The position numbers and the translations under genes are program-made. The notes beneath the pieces were generated by a model. It saw nothing but the letters and a program-made list of their open reading frames with translations. It did not search any database and had not been told where the DNA came from. From a virus, in IMG/VR virus record IMGVR_UViG_3300024262_000142, positions 1 to 32,613 of that record: 32,613 bases of DNA, one strand, 5' to 3'. Of the stretch, positions 1 to 7,214 are shown one piece after another (the first letter of the stretch is position 1; the number at the start of each line of letters is the position of its first letter).

Positions 1-44
1 AAGAAGACATCATCTCTTTTTTCAAAGCTTTTAAGGGGCATAAT

Positions 45-61
45 ACCAAATGTATAAATTT
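45..61 (+). repeat. Terminal inverted repeat / putative transposase site L1
   Basis: The 17-bp sequence ACCAAATGTATAAATTT is present here and, perfectly inverted, at 32542-32558 near the other edge. Inverted copies at both ends of an element that carries a MuA-like transposase are the expected pattern for transposase end-binding sites. The assignment is inferred from position and orientation; binding has not been shown. Confidence 0.75.
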
Positions 62-128
62 AACATTAAAAGTAAGACCTCTGTGGTTTCCAATGAATGG
101 AAGGTTGATGCTATTATAACACGAGGCA

Positions 129-153
129 CGATAAAAAACCAAAAGTATAAAAA
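129..153 (+). repeat. Putative transposase site L2
   Basis: A 25-bp copy of the end repeat with core ACCAAAAGTATAAAAA, one mismatch to the internal copies at 1330 and 1594. It shares even the flanking CGATAAAA bases with those copies, so the conserved unit is longer than the 17-bp core. It has the same orientation as the copy at 45-61. Confidence 0.65.
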
Positions 154-208
154 GGTAAATTAAAGGTTAATTAACCTGATTGAATTAAATGATAAGTAAA
201 CGGAAAGG

Positions 209-1003
209 TTATTTTTTCTTAAACGATTTTCTGAATTCCGACCATTCCTTCTCTAATTTTGAGAGACGCCTGGCAAGGAAATCCTCTTGTTCCGGCGGAT
301 CAGATATCACCTTATAAAGCTCCCAGCATTCAAGTATTTCTGTTCCCTGTATTATTAATGGTGGGTACAGCTGCTGGTTCTCATTATCGGAATTTGCTAT
401 AATTTTATCCTTGTATTTAGGTGTATTTAAAATCCTTTTAATAACAATGCCCTCTTCCCGGCATACTATTATATATATAGTACTGAATTTTATCTGACAG
501 CAATCCGATAGAGCCCTGCCGATCGCGTAGTCTCCATGCTTAAGTGTCGGATACATGCTGTCTCCCTCCACCTCAAACATCCTGTATTCTCCATGTTTAC
601 ACCCAGGTATTTTAAAATACTCCAGCGTTTCTATAAATTCCGGATCGCCATAGCCGGCCAGGTAACCGGCCCGGGCCTTAACCGGTACCAGCAAAATATT
701 GCCCTGGCTAATATACTTCTCGCCGGCACCGTTTAATAAATCGTTTTCCGATAAACGGCTTTTTTGGTCAATTGGCTGTACAATTGGCTGGACATTTACC
801 TGTACATTCTCATCTTGATTAAAAAGGGAATTAATATTAATGCCACTTCTATTCAGGTATTGAATATATTGAGTTGGTATAAATTCTTTTATATCATTTT
901 CAATTTGGCTAATATCTCTTTGACTCAATCCAGATTCCTGAGCAGCAACAATTTGAGATACACCTATTAAGGCTCGCGCTTCTTTAAACCTAATTCCTAA
1001 CAT
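209..1003 (-). CDS. CI/LexA-type repressor (XRE helix-turn-helix plus S24 peptidase domain)
   Basis: This is the probable lysogeny repressor. Residues 1-60 form an XRE-like helix-turn-helix (GVSQIVAAQESGLSQRDISQ). Residues 64-100 are a linker. From about 104 on there is an S24/LexA-like domain: a candidate self-cleavage Ala-Gly at 112-113 (KARAGY), catalytic Ser149 in EVEGDSMYPT and Lys189 in GIVIKRI. That layout predicts RecA-stimulated autocleavage and hence SOS induction, unlike the ClpX-dependent Mu c repressor. The gene is transcribed leftward from a promoter at 1081-1113 that faces the early promoter. Its likely operators are the ATATTCA half-sites at 1009-1057, which would give both early-gene repression and autoregulation. 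The ATG at 1003 directly follows the A-rich leader of the operator region. Confidence 0.88.
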   Translation of the reverse strand: MLGIRFKEARALIGVSQIVAAQESGLSQRDISQIENDIKEFIPTQYIQYLNRSGININSLFNQDENVQVNVQPIVQPIDQKSRLSENDLLNGAGEKYISQGNILLVPVKARAGYLAGYGDPEFIETLEYFKIPGCKHGEYRMFEVEGDSMYPTLKHGDYAIGRALSDCCQIKFSTIYIIVCREEGIVIKRILNTPKYKDKIIANSDNENQQLYPPLIIQGTEILECWELYKVISDPPEQEDFLARRLSKLEKEWSEFRKSFKKK

Positions 1004-1008
1004 AAAAA

Positions 1009-1057
1009 ATATTCATAAATTGTATATTCATATTTGGAATATTCAAATAATGAATAT
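1009..1057. promoter_or_regulatory. Operator cluster of ATATTCA half-sites
   Basis: Three direct copies of ATATTCA start at 1009, 1024 and 1039 (15-bp period), and an inverted TGAATAT lies at 1051-1057. The last two make a perfect dyad with 7-bp arms and a 5-bp spacer. This dyad lies between the -33 and -7 boxes of the early promoter, so occupancy should block RNA polymerase. The repressor encoded immediately to the left, or the Cro-like protein to the right, is the likely ligand. Confidence 0.7.
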
Positions 1058-1064
1058 ATATTTG
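1033..1064 (+). promoter_or_regulatory. Early promoter (Bacteroidota type)
   Basis: TTTG at 1033-1036, a 20-bp spacer and TATATTTG at 1057-1064 match the Bacteroidota consensus TTTG-N19/21-TAnnTTTG exactly. The predicted start is near 1070, just ahead of the first early gene at 1099. The repressor dyad 1039-1057 is inside the promoter. Confidence 0.75.
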
Positions 1065-1080
1065 TGTCATTGTTCAATCA

Positions 1081-1113
1081 CAAATATAATATTAAAAAAT
1101 GGGAAAAGTCAAA
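1081..1113 (-). promoter_or_regulatory. Repressor promoter, face-to-face with the early promoter
   Basis: On the minus strand, TTTG (1113-1110), a 21-bp spacer and TATATTTG (1088-1081) again match the Bacteroidota consensus. Transcription would start near 1074 and run leftward through the early promoter and operators into the repressor gene. Opposed, overlapping promoters imply transcriptional interference as part of the lysis-lysogeny switch. Confidence 0.65.
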
Positions 1114-1335
1114 TACACCTACAGTTACCCCGAAAATATTGAGCTTAAAAAAGCACTCCGTCTTGGCGATTTAAAGATAATTGCGCTCGCATCAAAAAAA
1201 TCAATAAGCTATATAAATATGATATTCAGCGGTCAGCGCCGGATGAATCACAAGGTTAAAGAGGTATACGACACTGTCGTGAAGTTCAACCAGGAGCTGG
1301 CCGCCGCATTCGATTCAATTGAAGTTACCCGATAA
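1099..1335 (+). CDS. Small helix-turn-helix protein, Cro/Ner-like
   Basis: A 78-residue basic protein, first gene of the rightward early operon, divergent from the repressor. Residues 20-60 (LRLGDLKIIALASKKSISYI followed by NMIFSGQRR) read like an XRE helix-turn-helix with a recognition helix near SISYINMIFSG. Position and size match Cro/Ner regulators that shut off the repressor and early promoter in lytic growth; this role is inferred. Its stop codon lies inside the repeat at 1330-1356 that leads into the next gene. Confidence 0.6.
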   Translation: MGKVKYTYSYPENIELKKALRLGDLKIIALASKKSISYINMIFSGQRRMNHKVKEVYDTVVKFNQELAAAFDSIEVTR

Positions 1336-1356
1336 AAAACCAAATGTATAAAAATG
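1330..1356 (+). repeat. Internal copy 1 of the transposon-end repeat at a gene junction
   Basis: A 27-bp copy containing ACCAAATGTATAAAAATG. It includes the stop codon of the upstream gene and the ATG (1354) of the downstream gene. It is identical to the copy at 1594-1620. It could be an internal transposase-binding site, a translation-leader element, or both. Confidence 0.7.
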
Positions 1357-1599
1357 AACAGGGTCAATATAGTATTTCAGGTTATGGATCAGGATCAGGA
1401 GAAGCCTACCTGGCATAATTCGAAAATAGTGAAGGTTTTGCAGAATGTAAGAAGGGGCATTGATGTAGAGTCTTTTCTTATTCAGCTCTCAGACCGGTTC
1501 CCGGATCAGATTATCCGGATAGCCAGGTTAAATACAGACGAAACTATTTCAGTAGAACAGGCCAACCGCCACAACGGCGGCTATTGGATGAAACGATAA
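1354..1599 (+). CDS. Small early protein of unknown function
   Basis: An 81-residue protein not recognised from sequence. It is mixed alpha/beta in character with a charged centre (VQNVRRGIDVESFLIQLSDR, allowing for small reading variation) and a tail rich in Asn, His and Gly. The start ATG forms the end of the repeat at 1330-1356, and the stop sits inside the next copy at 1594-1620, so the gene occupies exactly one repeat-to-repeat interval. It is co-transcribed with its neighbours in the early operon before the transposase. The tight spacing and conserved junctions support it being real. Confidence 0.6.
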   Translation: MNRVNIVFQVMDQDQEKPTWHNSKIVKVLQNVRRGIDVESFLIQLSDRFPDQIIRIARLNTDETISVEQANRHNGGYWMKR

Positions 1600-1620
1600 A
1601 AAACCAAATGTATAAAAATG
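1594..1620 (+). repeat. Internal copy 2 of the transposon-end repeat at a gene junction
   Basis: Identical over 27 bp to the copy at 1330-1356, again spanning the stop of one small gene and the ATG (1618) of the next. Core ACCAAATGTATAAAAATG. Confidence 0.7.
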
Positions 1621-1818
1621 GAGAAGCAAACCATAAAGTTCAAAGCAACAAAGAGAACAGCTGACGCCATTAGAGGAGTTATGAAAGATACTTATATAAG
1701 TCAGCACTTGGATTTATCTTATGACATACAGGAATTATCCGGAGGGTCAAGTATGGTAACCTTGTTCTATAAGGATGCCACGGACCTGTTTTTCCTTGGT
1801 AAATATTGTGGTCAATAA
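1618..1818 (+). CDS. Small early protein of unknown function
   Basis: A 66-residue protein with no recognisable family. It is basic at the N terminus (MEKQTIKFKATKRTADAIRG) and hydrophobic at the C terminus (TDLFFLGKYCGQ), with no signal peptide. It lies between two copies of the end repeat (1594-1620 and 1815-1838) and directly before the transposase, so a role in early regulation or transposition is possible but not shown. Confidence 0.55.
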   Translation: MEKQTIKFKATKRTADAIRGVMKDTYISQHLDLSYDIQELSGGSSMVTLFYKDATDLFFLGKYCGQ

Positions 1819-1838
1819 AAAACCAAATGTATAAAAAT
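1815..1838 (+). repeat. Internal copy 3 of the transposon-end repeat, upstream of the transposase
   Basis: A 24-bp copy that starts at the stop codon of the preceding gene and ends 8 bp before the transposase ATG (1847). Unlike the other two internal copies it does not abut the ATG, so the conserved unit is not simply part of the start codon context. Confidence 0.7.
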
Positions 1839-1846
1839 TTCAGGAT

Positions 1847-3958
1847 ATGAAATTTATAGATACCTTATTATATATAGAGTTCCAGGAACTGGTAAACATA
1901 GGAATTTCATCCAATACACTATTTAAGGCACGTGAAAGAAATTCATCTTCTTGGACCTTCATTGACAATCCTAATGATCAGCGCCGGGTACTGATCGAGT
2001 ACGAATCCATGAAGCCGCAATACAAGGACCTGGTTATCCGTAAGCTTTGCGGGGGCCTCGATCCTTACGCCTTCCTGGCAACTTCGATCATAAGCCGGCA
2101 GCTTATTTCAAAGGTATCCGACTCTGAATTTTTCGAGAAACAGGATATAAAATATAGTACGCGCGCGCGCGCGATAGAAGCCTGCCGGTACCTGCATCTT
2201 CTTGAGCGCTGCCGGCTGTCAAGTCAGAAAAAGCAAACCTTCCCGATGTGGAACACCCAGGAGTTCTGGAATAACCTCACTGCTCACATTAAAGGTAATC
2301 CCTCGTTAAGAGAAAAGAACGGTATAAACCTGCCGACCGTTAAGCCCCGGCTCAATCACATGGCAAAACTATATATCAGGCGCGGACCCGGGGTGATCCT
2401 TAACGGACGTATTAAAAACAAAAATGCCAGCAAGCTTGGCAAATGCCTGGCCCCGGAGGGATCCTCAAGACAACACACCGACTTTGACGAAGATACATAT
2501 CGCACCCAGTTAGCTGTTCTCACCGAACTCCGGGCTCATCCCAATAACCTGGACTTTGTTCAGATCTCTGATCATTATAACCAGGTGGCCGCAGCATCTA
2601 ACTGGCCATCGCTAACAAACATGCAGGTAATGAACATTCTGAAGGATCCCGCCATCGACCTGGTAACCACTCCGGGGAGGAAAGGAAGGAATGCCTTTAT
2701 GAATGAGAAAGCGATCCAGGCCAGGCGCCGTCCCCCGTCGGCGCCGCTGCGGCTTGTTACTGTCGACGGCTGGGATGTGGAACTGGCATACCAGGAGATG
2801 GTACCGGACCGTAATGGTCACATGCATACCCGGTATGATAACCGGCTGACTGTAGTAATCGTGCTGGATCCTTTTATGAAATACCCGCTGGGAATTGTTA
2901 TTGACAATAACGAAAATGCAGACCTGATCAGAGCAGCATTTAAAAATGCGTTTGATCATGTTTACGAACAAACAGGACACTATATTGCCCCTTATCAGAT
3001 ACAATCTGACCATTATGCTATAAAGGATCTTGGTCCCTTCTACGCATCTATTTCTCGCATGCACACACCCGCGCGGGTGGGAAACGCGAAAGCCAAGGTT
3101 ATAGAGCCATATTTTAAATATCTCAACAAGAAATACTGCCAGTTGCTTAATAACTGGACAGGCTTTGGCATAAAGAGCCGGAGGGAAAACCAGCCGAACA
3201 TTGAGCTAAAGAACAAAATCAAAAAGCAATTCCCGGACCGTATGGGCGTGATCATGCAAATAGAAGAGATAATAGCATCAGAACGCCAGGTTAAGGCACA
3301 GCAGTATTTCATGGCACTTAATAAAGCCGAACAGAGACTCATGGATCGCAGGGATTACCTGCGGGCCATGGGGACAGTAAGGGAAAAGACAATTAAAGCC
3401 GGCGGCAAGGGTATGCTGATGCAGGTTAACGGAACCGGTTATGTATATGACAGCCTCGATATAGCTTTTCGTAAACATCTTACACGTGACTGGAGGGTGA
3501 CCTATGATCCGGAAAACCTTTCATCAATCCTTGTTGAAGATGATGACGGCAGGATCTCCTTTGTCCTGGAAGAAAAATACGTACAGCCGATGGCTATCGC
3601 TGATCAGACCCCGGAGGACAGGGAGCAGCTTAAAGCGCTCAGGCAATCGAACGAGGCAATCATCGAGGAGGTAGTTGAAGCAGGCATTGAACGCCGGCAG
3701 ATAATTGAAGAGCATATCTCATCAAATGAATCCCTGTCAGAGCATCGTCAAAAATTAATGTTCACTTACGATGGACAACAAAAGGATCCTCTCCAGGAGG
3801 CCAAGGGCAAGATGCTTCCCAGGGAGAAGGAAAAGAAAGAAATTGCAGCAAGTACAAAATCATTAAAAGAACGCGAGGAACAAATCGAAGATGAGGATTG
3901 GTGGGAACGACAGGAAAGGAGCCTGACCTCACGTATTGACATTTCAAAATACTTATAA
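1847..3958 (+). CDS. Mu A-like DDE transposase
   Basis: A 703-residue transposase, close to MuA in size, that would cut and join the phage ends during integration and replicative transposition. The catalytic RNase H-like core carries Asp307 in LVTVDGWD, Asp388 in YQIQSDHY and Glu420 in NAKAKVIEPYF, a complete DDE triad with MuA-like spacing. The N-terminal 200 residues hold helical DNA-binding regions. The C-terminal 150 residues are highly charged (EEKEIA, EREEQIEDEDWW), as expected for contacts with the target-selection ATPase encoded next. A 14-bp alternating CG tract lies within the coding sequence at 2160-2173. The ATG is preceded by an end-repeat copy at 1815-1838. Confidence 0.93.
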   Translation: MKFIDTLLYIEFQELVNIGISSNTLFKARERNSSSWTFIDNPNDQRRVLIEYESMKPQYKDLVIRKLCGGLDPYAFLATSIISRQLISKVSDSEFFEKQDIKYSTRARAIEACRYLHLLERCRLSSQKKQTFPMWNTQEFWNNLTAHIKGNPSLREKNGINLPTVKPRLNHMAKLYIRRGPGVILNGRIKNKNASKLGKCLAPEGSSRQHTDFDEDTYRTQLAVLTELRAHPNNLDFVQISDHYNQVAAASNWPSLTNMQVMNILKDPAIDLVTTPGRKGRNAFMNEKAIQARRRPPSAPLRLVTVDGWDVELAYQEMVPDRNGHMHTRYDNRLTVVIVLDPFMKYPLGIVIDNNENADLIRAAFKNAFDHVYEQTGHYIAPYQIQSDHYAIKDLGPFYASISRMHTPARVGNAKAKVIEPYFKYLNKKYCQLLNNWTGFGIKSRRENQPNIELKNKIKKQFPDRMGVIMQIEEIIASERQVKAQQYFMALNKAEQRLMDRRDYLRAMGTVREKTIKAGGKGMLMQVNGTGYVYDSLDIAFRKHLTRDWRVTYDPENLSSILVEDDDGRISFVLEEKYVQPMAIADQTPEDREQLKALRQSNEAIIEEVVEAGIERRQIIEEHISSNESLSEHRQKLMFTYDGQQKDPLQEAKGKMLPREKEKKEIAASTKSLKEREEQIEDEDWWERQERSLTSRIDISKYL

Positions 3959-3992
3959 ACCAAAATAAACAACACCTAAAACCAATAGTAGA

Positions 3993-4913
3993 ATGAAAGA
4001 CGAACTAAAAAAATCAATAGTAGAAGCTGCAAAAAGCTACATGGAAGATAAAAGGATTTCCCTTAATGAACATGCCAGGCGTAGTGATATCAATTCTGCA
4101 TACCTGAGCCAGATGATAAATAACAAGGGAGATGGTATTGCTGACAAGTGGTATTATGCCCTGGCAAAAAGCGTGGGATTCGAGCTCGATATAATTTACT
4201 GGGAGCATGTTAACACACCGCAGTATATATCTATAATGGCTCATCTCGAAGAGGCTCGCGAATTAGCCCGAAACCGTATACTCATCTGCGATACAGGAAG
4301 CGGGAAAACTTACGCTGTTAAACGCTATTTAATGACCAATCCCCAGGATACATGCCTTATTACCATAAGCTCACTGCATACTATACATACACTCATTGAT
4401 GACATCATGGACGATATCGGGTTGGAGCCATGCGGCACGCCGGTCACCAGGCTGCGCAACATAGCCCACCGGTTAAGCATGTTCCAGCTCGAGGGCCGAA
4501 AGCCGCTTATCATTATTGACGAATGTGAGAACATGAAAACAAGCGCCTTCGGGGTGATCAAGAGCTTGTATGACCAGCTCGAAGGGGTATGCCCTATCGT
4601 GCTTATAGGTACCTCTCAGATCGAGGCTAAGATCGCAAATATGCTAAAGCTCAATAGGGTTGGCCTTCCTCAATTTCACAGAAGGTTCAAGGCCGGCATG
4701 CGTTACCTGCCACCGGTAGATAAGACTTTCAGGCTATTCCTTGAAAACAAAGTGGAAGATAACAGGCTAAAGGCTTACCTGCAGCGTATATGCAACAACT
4801 ATGGTGAGCTCCATGATTACCTCGAGCTGGCCCTCAAGGAAGCAGACCGCCTGGGAGTTGAGCTCACTTACAGCTTCTTTCTTGATCTGCACGGGATAAA
4901 AATAAAGAACTGA
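3993..4913 (+). CDS. Mu B-like AAA+ ATPase for target selection
   Basis: A 306-residue AAA+ ATPase immediately after the transposase, the position of MuB. Residues 10-70 form an N-terminal helix-turn-helix (SLNEHARRSDINSAYLSQMI) as in MuB. Walker A is CDTGSGKT at 99-106, lacking the usual first glycine. Walker B is PLIIIDECEN at 171-180, followed by a sensor-1-like VLIGTSQ. In Mu this protein binds DNA as an ATP filament, delivers target DNA to the transposase and confers target immunity; the same role is inferred here. The stop codon overlaps the next ATG by one base, showing translational coupling. Confidence 0.88.
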   Translation: MKDELKKSIVEAAKSYMEDKRISLNEHARRSDINSAYLSQMINNKGDGIADKWYYALAKSVGFELDIIYWEHVNTPQYISIMAHLEEARELARNRILICDTGSGKTYAVKRYLMTNPQDTCLITISSLHTIHTLIDDIMDDIGLEPCGTPVTRLRNIAHRLSMFQLEGRKPLIIIDECENMKTSAFGVIKSLYDQLEGVCPIVLIGTSQIEAKIANMLKLNRVGLPQFHRRFKAGMRYLPPVDKTFRLFLENKVEDNRLKAYLQRICNNYGELHDYLELALKEADRLGVELTYSFFLDLHGIKIKN

Positions 4914-5365
4914 TGGAACAGAGAATTATAAAAATAGTAACCCATAGCACTGACCAGCATCCTTATTCAATTGCCATTGCCGACTTTATCAGGGTAACAA
5001 AGATAAGGGTATGCAAAGCTTGTGCACTCTCCCCGGATGCTTATGATGAAGCTCATTATAACCTTGCCGAGGAGTGGTTCCGTTATCATGACTACCTGGA
5101 ATTCACTGCCAAGGTTTTTGTGATCTCGAAGACCTATCACCGGTGGTGGAACCAGCAGGTTGCTCTCCTGGAGGCATCTTTCCTGGCAAAGTATCAGGGC
5201 AATGGGATGAATCCGGGAGAACTCAGAAATGCCTTGTTTAACGAGATAATAACCATGAACCTTCATCCGGCAGCAGAACTGCGCAGGAAAATGCACGGAG
5301 AAGGCATGGCAGCCCTCAGGGCTGATCCCAAATTATTAGACATAAAGATCTATCGCCATGAGTAA
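4913..5365 (+). CDS. Early protein of unknown function
   Basis: A 150-residue protein with no family recognised. It is mostly helical and aromatic-rich (AEEWFRYHDYLEF, ISKTYHRWWNQQ). It overlaps the ATPase gene by one base and the next gene by eight, so it belongs to the translationally coupled early operon. No catalytic motif, membrane segment or signal peptide is seen. Confidence 0.7.
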   Translation: MEQRIIKIVTHSTDQHPYSIAIADFIRVTKIRVCKACALSPDAYDEAHYNLAEEWFRYHDYLEFTAKVFVISKTYHRWWNQQVALLEASFLAKYQGNGMNPGELRNALFNEIITMNLHPAAELRRKMHGEGMAALRADPKLLDIKIYRHE

Positions 5366-5609
5366 AGCAATAGAAAAATACATAGAAGAACTCAGGGCGC
5401 GGGCCAACGAAATAGAACAGTGGATCCTTGAACACGACTATTCTGACGATCCGAAAGAGTGGCGATCCAAAATAAATGAATACCACAATGTATTATTTGA
5501 CCTGCGCCTGAAACGCAGCCAGCTATATAATGAGGATCATGAGGCAGCCTATTATGAAACGACCTGCCTGCCTCGCATTGTGAACAGATCGACAAATGTT
5601 ATACGCTAA
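5358..5609 (+). CDS. Small coiled-coil early protein
   Basis: An 83-residue charged protein with long predicted helices (KAIEKYIEELRARANEIEQW) compatible with a coiled coil. Function is unknown. It overlaps the preceding gene by eight bases and is followed 14 bp later by the DUF3164 gene. Confidence 0.6.
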   Translation: MSKAIEKYIEELRARANEIEQWILEHDYSDDPKEWRSKINEYHNVLFDLRLKRSQLYNEDHEAAYYETTCLPRIVNRSTNVIR

Positions 5610-5623
5610 ATAAATACCATTAA

Positions 5624-6271
5624 ATGATGAGACAAAAAGGAAAAACTTGGAAGGATCATACCGGGAAAGAGATACCCAGGTATGCCATTAACCCGGTGTT
5701 GCGGCTTGAGGATAAGCATGCGCACAGAATTGCAGGGGCTGCCTTGAAGGCAGAGAAGTATCTGCGTGAAGTAGATGATCTTACACGCGAAGCTCATGAG
5801 GCTGTATATGCCGCTAAGATACTGGATGCGAAGATAAGAGGACACAGGATCCCGACCGACGGGATGACAATAAGCTCGTTCGACAGCTCAATTTTTGTCA
5901 AGGTTACAAAGCCGGAGAACCTGACATTCGATAATGCATATACTAATATGGTTAAGGATAAGTTCGATGAGTACTTTGCCACGTTCGATCAACAGAATCC
6001 GGAGATGGCATTTATAAGGGAGCTGGTGCAGGATCTCCTGTTTTCGCCCGGTGGCAAGATAGACCAGGGCAAGGTTATGAGGCTTCGTAAATACCGCGAC
6101 AGGTTCAAGAGCTCAAAGACAAGAAATCGTAAAGCTGCCCTCTTCATCGAGGCAGTAGACATGTTCGACAAGGCTGTACGTACCAAGCCCGGTAATACCG
6201 GGATATATGTTGATGTGCGTGACGAGGACGGTAAGATGCGTCGGGTGGCTCTTAAATACACTGACGTATGA
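5624..6271 (+). CDS. DUF3164-family phage protein
   Basis: A 215-residue protein matching the DUF3164 family that recurs in early operons of Mu-like phages: a KTWKDHTGKEIPRYAINP start, a central helical region, a GKIDQGKVMRLRKYRDRF block and a C-terminal strand-rich end. The biochemical function is unknown. The gene begins ATGATG. It overlaps the following ParB-like gene by four bases (ATGA), indicating coupled translation. Confidence 0.7.
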   Translation: MMRQKGKTWKDHTGKEIPRYAINPVLRLEDKHAHRIAGAALKAEKYLREVDDLTREAHEAVYAAKILDAKIRGHRIPTDGMTISSFDSSIFVKVTKPENLTFDNAYTNMVKDKFDEYFATFDQQNPEMAFIRELVQDLLFSPGGKIDQGKVMRLRKYRDRFKSSKTRNRKAALFIEAVDMFDKAVRTKPGNTGIYVDVRDEDGKMRRVALKYTDV

Positions 6272-6972
6272 AAAAGACAAAAGACTATTCCTTTTTCAAG
6301 GATTTCAGCAGTAACCGCGAGGTGGATCCCAAGCATGTCAATAAGCTTGTGCGCTCTATTGAGAAACGCAACCTGCTGCATGTAAATCCTATTGTTATTG
6401 ACGAATTTATGCGGGTTATTGACGGACAGCATCGTTTGGCTGCAGCAGAAACACTGGGTCTGGAAATTTACTACGTCCAGGACAGCATTAACCGGGGAGA
6501 TATATCCATGCTTAACAGCAACCAGAAAAACTGGAGCGCCATGGATTATATCAACTTCTACACGATAGAAAAGGTGAGTTCATTCATACAGCTAAGCAGC
6601 CTTATAAATAATTACCCGGAGATGGCAGTGAGCGCCCTGCTCGTGCTGAGTAACAGCGAGGGGCGCCGGGATCTGATAGAGCTTAAGAATGGTAATCTCG
6701 ATGTACTCGAAATTGATCATGCCAGGGAGATATCGGATATATACCGGAAGCTTAACCAGCAGTTTCAATGCAGTTTTGTTTTTGACAGCCGGTTTCCGCT
6801 GGCTCTAAGCAAGGCTGTCAAGAATGAGAATTTCGCGATCGATGTATTGATTCAGAAAATTGAAGCTAATCCCCGTGCTTTCGTCCGCTGCCATACCAAG
6901 GATCAATACATGGAAATGATCGAGGAGATATATAACAGGGGCCTGTCAAAAAATGCCATCAGGCTAACCTGA
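6268..6972 (+). CDS. ParB/Srx-like nucleotide-binding domain protein
   Basis: A 234-residue protein whose N-terminal half is ParB-like: VNPIVIDEFMRVIDGQHRLA at 39-58, with the conserved GQHR at 53-56. Residues 90-234 are helical with no clear helix-turn-helix. ParB-like proteins in phages range from DNA-binding CTP switches to nucleases or modifying enzymes; the exact activity cannot be set from sequence. It is the last gene of the tightly coupled early run and is followed by a 242-bp gap with structured RNA. Confidence 0.7.
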   Translation: MKKTKDYSFFKDFSSNREVDPKHVNKLVRSIEKRNLLHVNPIVIDEFMRVIDGQHRLAAAETLGLEIYYVQDSINRGDISMLNSNQKNWSAMDYINFYTIEKVSSFIQLSSLINNYPEMAVSALLVLSNSEGRRDLIELKNGNLDVLEIDHAREISDIYRKLNQQFQCSFVFDSRFPLALSKAVKNENFAIDVLIQKIEANPRAFVRCHTKDQYMEMIEEIYNRGLSKNAIRLT

Positions 6973-7033
6973 GAAGATTAACCCTGCTGCCGGGTATTGG
7001 CAGTGCGTTCTTTGTACTCTTCACACTGATAGA

Positions 7034-7055
7034 GCCCCGGTTAAAGGACCGGGGC
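7034..7055 (+). ncRNA. Strong hairpin just upstream of the tRNA-like element
   Basis: GCCCCGG (7034-7040) pairs perfectly with CCGGGGC (7049-7055) around an 8-nt loop. No T-run follows, so it is a poor intrinsic terminator. It ends 5 nt before the tRNA-like acceptor stem and may mark a processing point or shield the RNA. Function is inferred. Confidence 0.5.
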
Positions 7056-7060
7056 AGCAA

Positions 7061-7192
7061 GATCCGGTGGCGGAATTGGTAGACGACTTGCTGACATAAA
7101 CAGTAAAGTACTTACTGCGGTCCGTAATATGCCTGGTAAAACAGAAACAATGAGGCCAGTAAGTACTGCAGGTTCGAATCCTGCCTGGATCA
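7061..7192 (+). tRNA. tRNA-Leu-like RNA with oversized variable arm
   Basis: Acceptor stem GATCCGG (7061-7067) pairs with CTGGATC (7185-7191), one G-T pair, with A7192 as discriminator and no encoded CCA. The D-arm TGGCGGAATTGGTAGACG is typical of tRNA-Leu. The T-arm is perfect: GCAGG TTCGAAT CCTGC (7168-7184). The anticodon arm region TTGCTG/CAGTAA (7088-7093/7101-7106) has a 6-bp stem and a 7-nt loop ACATAAA, which lacks U33 and puts ATA in the anticodon place. The variable arm is an 11-bp perfect stem (7107-7117 with 7157-7167) enclosing 39 nt, making the whole 132 nt rather than about 88. It may be a non-decoding tRNA mimic or a tRNA with an insertion. Confidence 0.65.
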
Positions 7193-7214
7193 CAAAAGAC
7201 CAAAAATCGAAATT

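Larger units (their letters stand above)
1..208. other. Left end of the transposable phage, non-coding
   Basis: No convincing gene is seen here. The stretch holds two copies of the end repeat (45-61 and 129-153), oriented inward and about 93 bp apart, followed by the end of the leftward repressor gene. The spacing resembles the L1/L2 arrangement of Mu-type ends. The first 44 bp may be phage terminus or host flank. No TG/CA terminus or 5-bp target duplication shared with the right edge could be recognised, so the exact end base is unknown. Confidence 0.6.
6973..7214 (+). other. Intergenic stretch with structured RNA elements
   Basis: A non-coding gap of 242 bp in an otherwise tightly packed operon. 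It contains a strong GC hairpin (7034-7055) and a tRNA-like element (7061-7192). No protein gene fits; minus-strand frames across it translate into the artefactual peptides typical of tRNA genes. Confidence 0.7.

Noticed and set aside
1-44. A 5-bp target-site duplication at the two edges.
   Set aside because: No convincing shared 5-mer was found between the left flank and the right flank, so the exact boundaries remain open.
1330-1838. End-repeat copies read on the minus strand contain TACATTTG, which fits the Bacteroidota -7 box, suggesting antisense or outward promoters.
   Set aside because: No TTTG box lies at 19-21 bp upstream of the internal copies, and the conserved unit is much longer than a -7 box. 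A transposase-site reading explains the end copies better.
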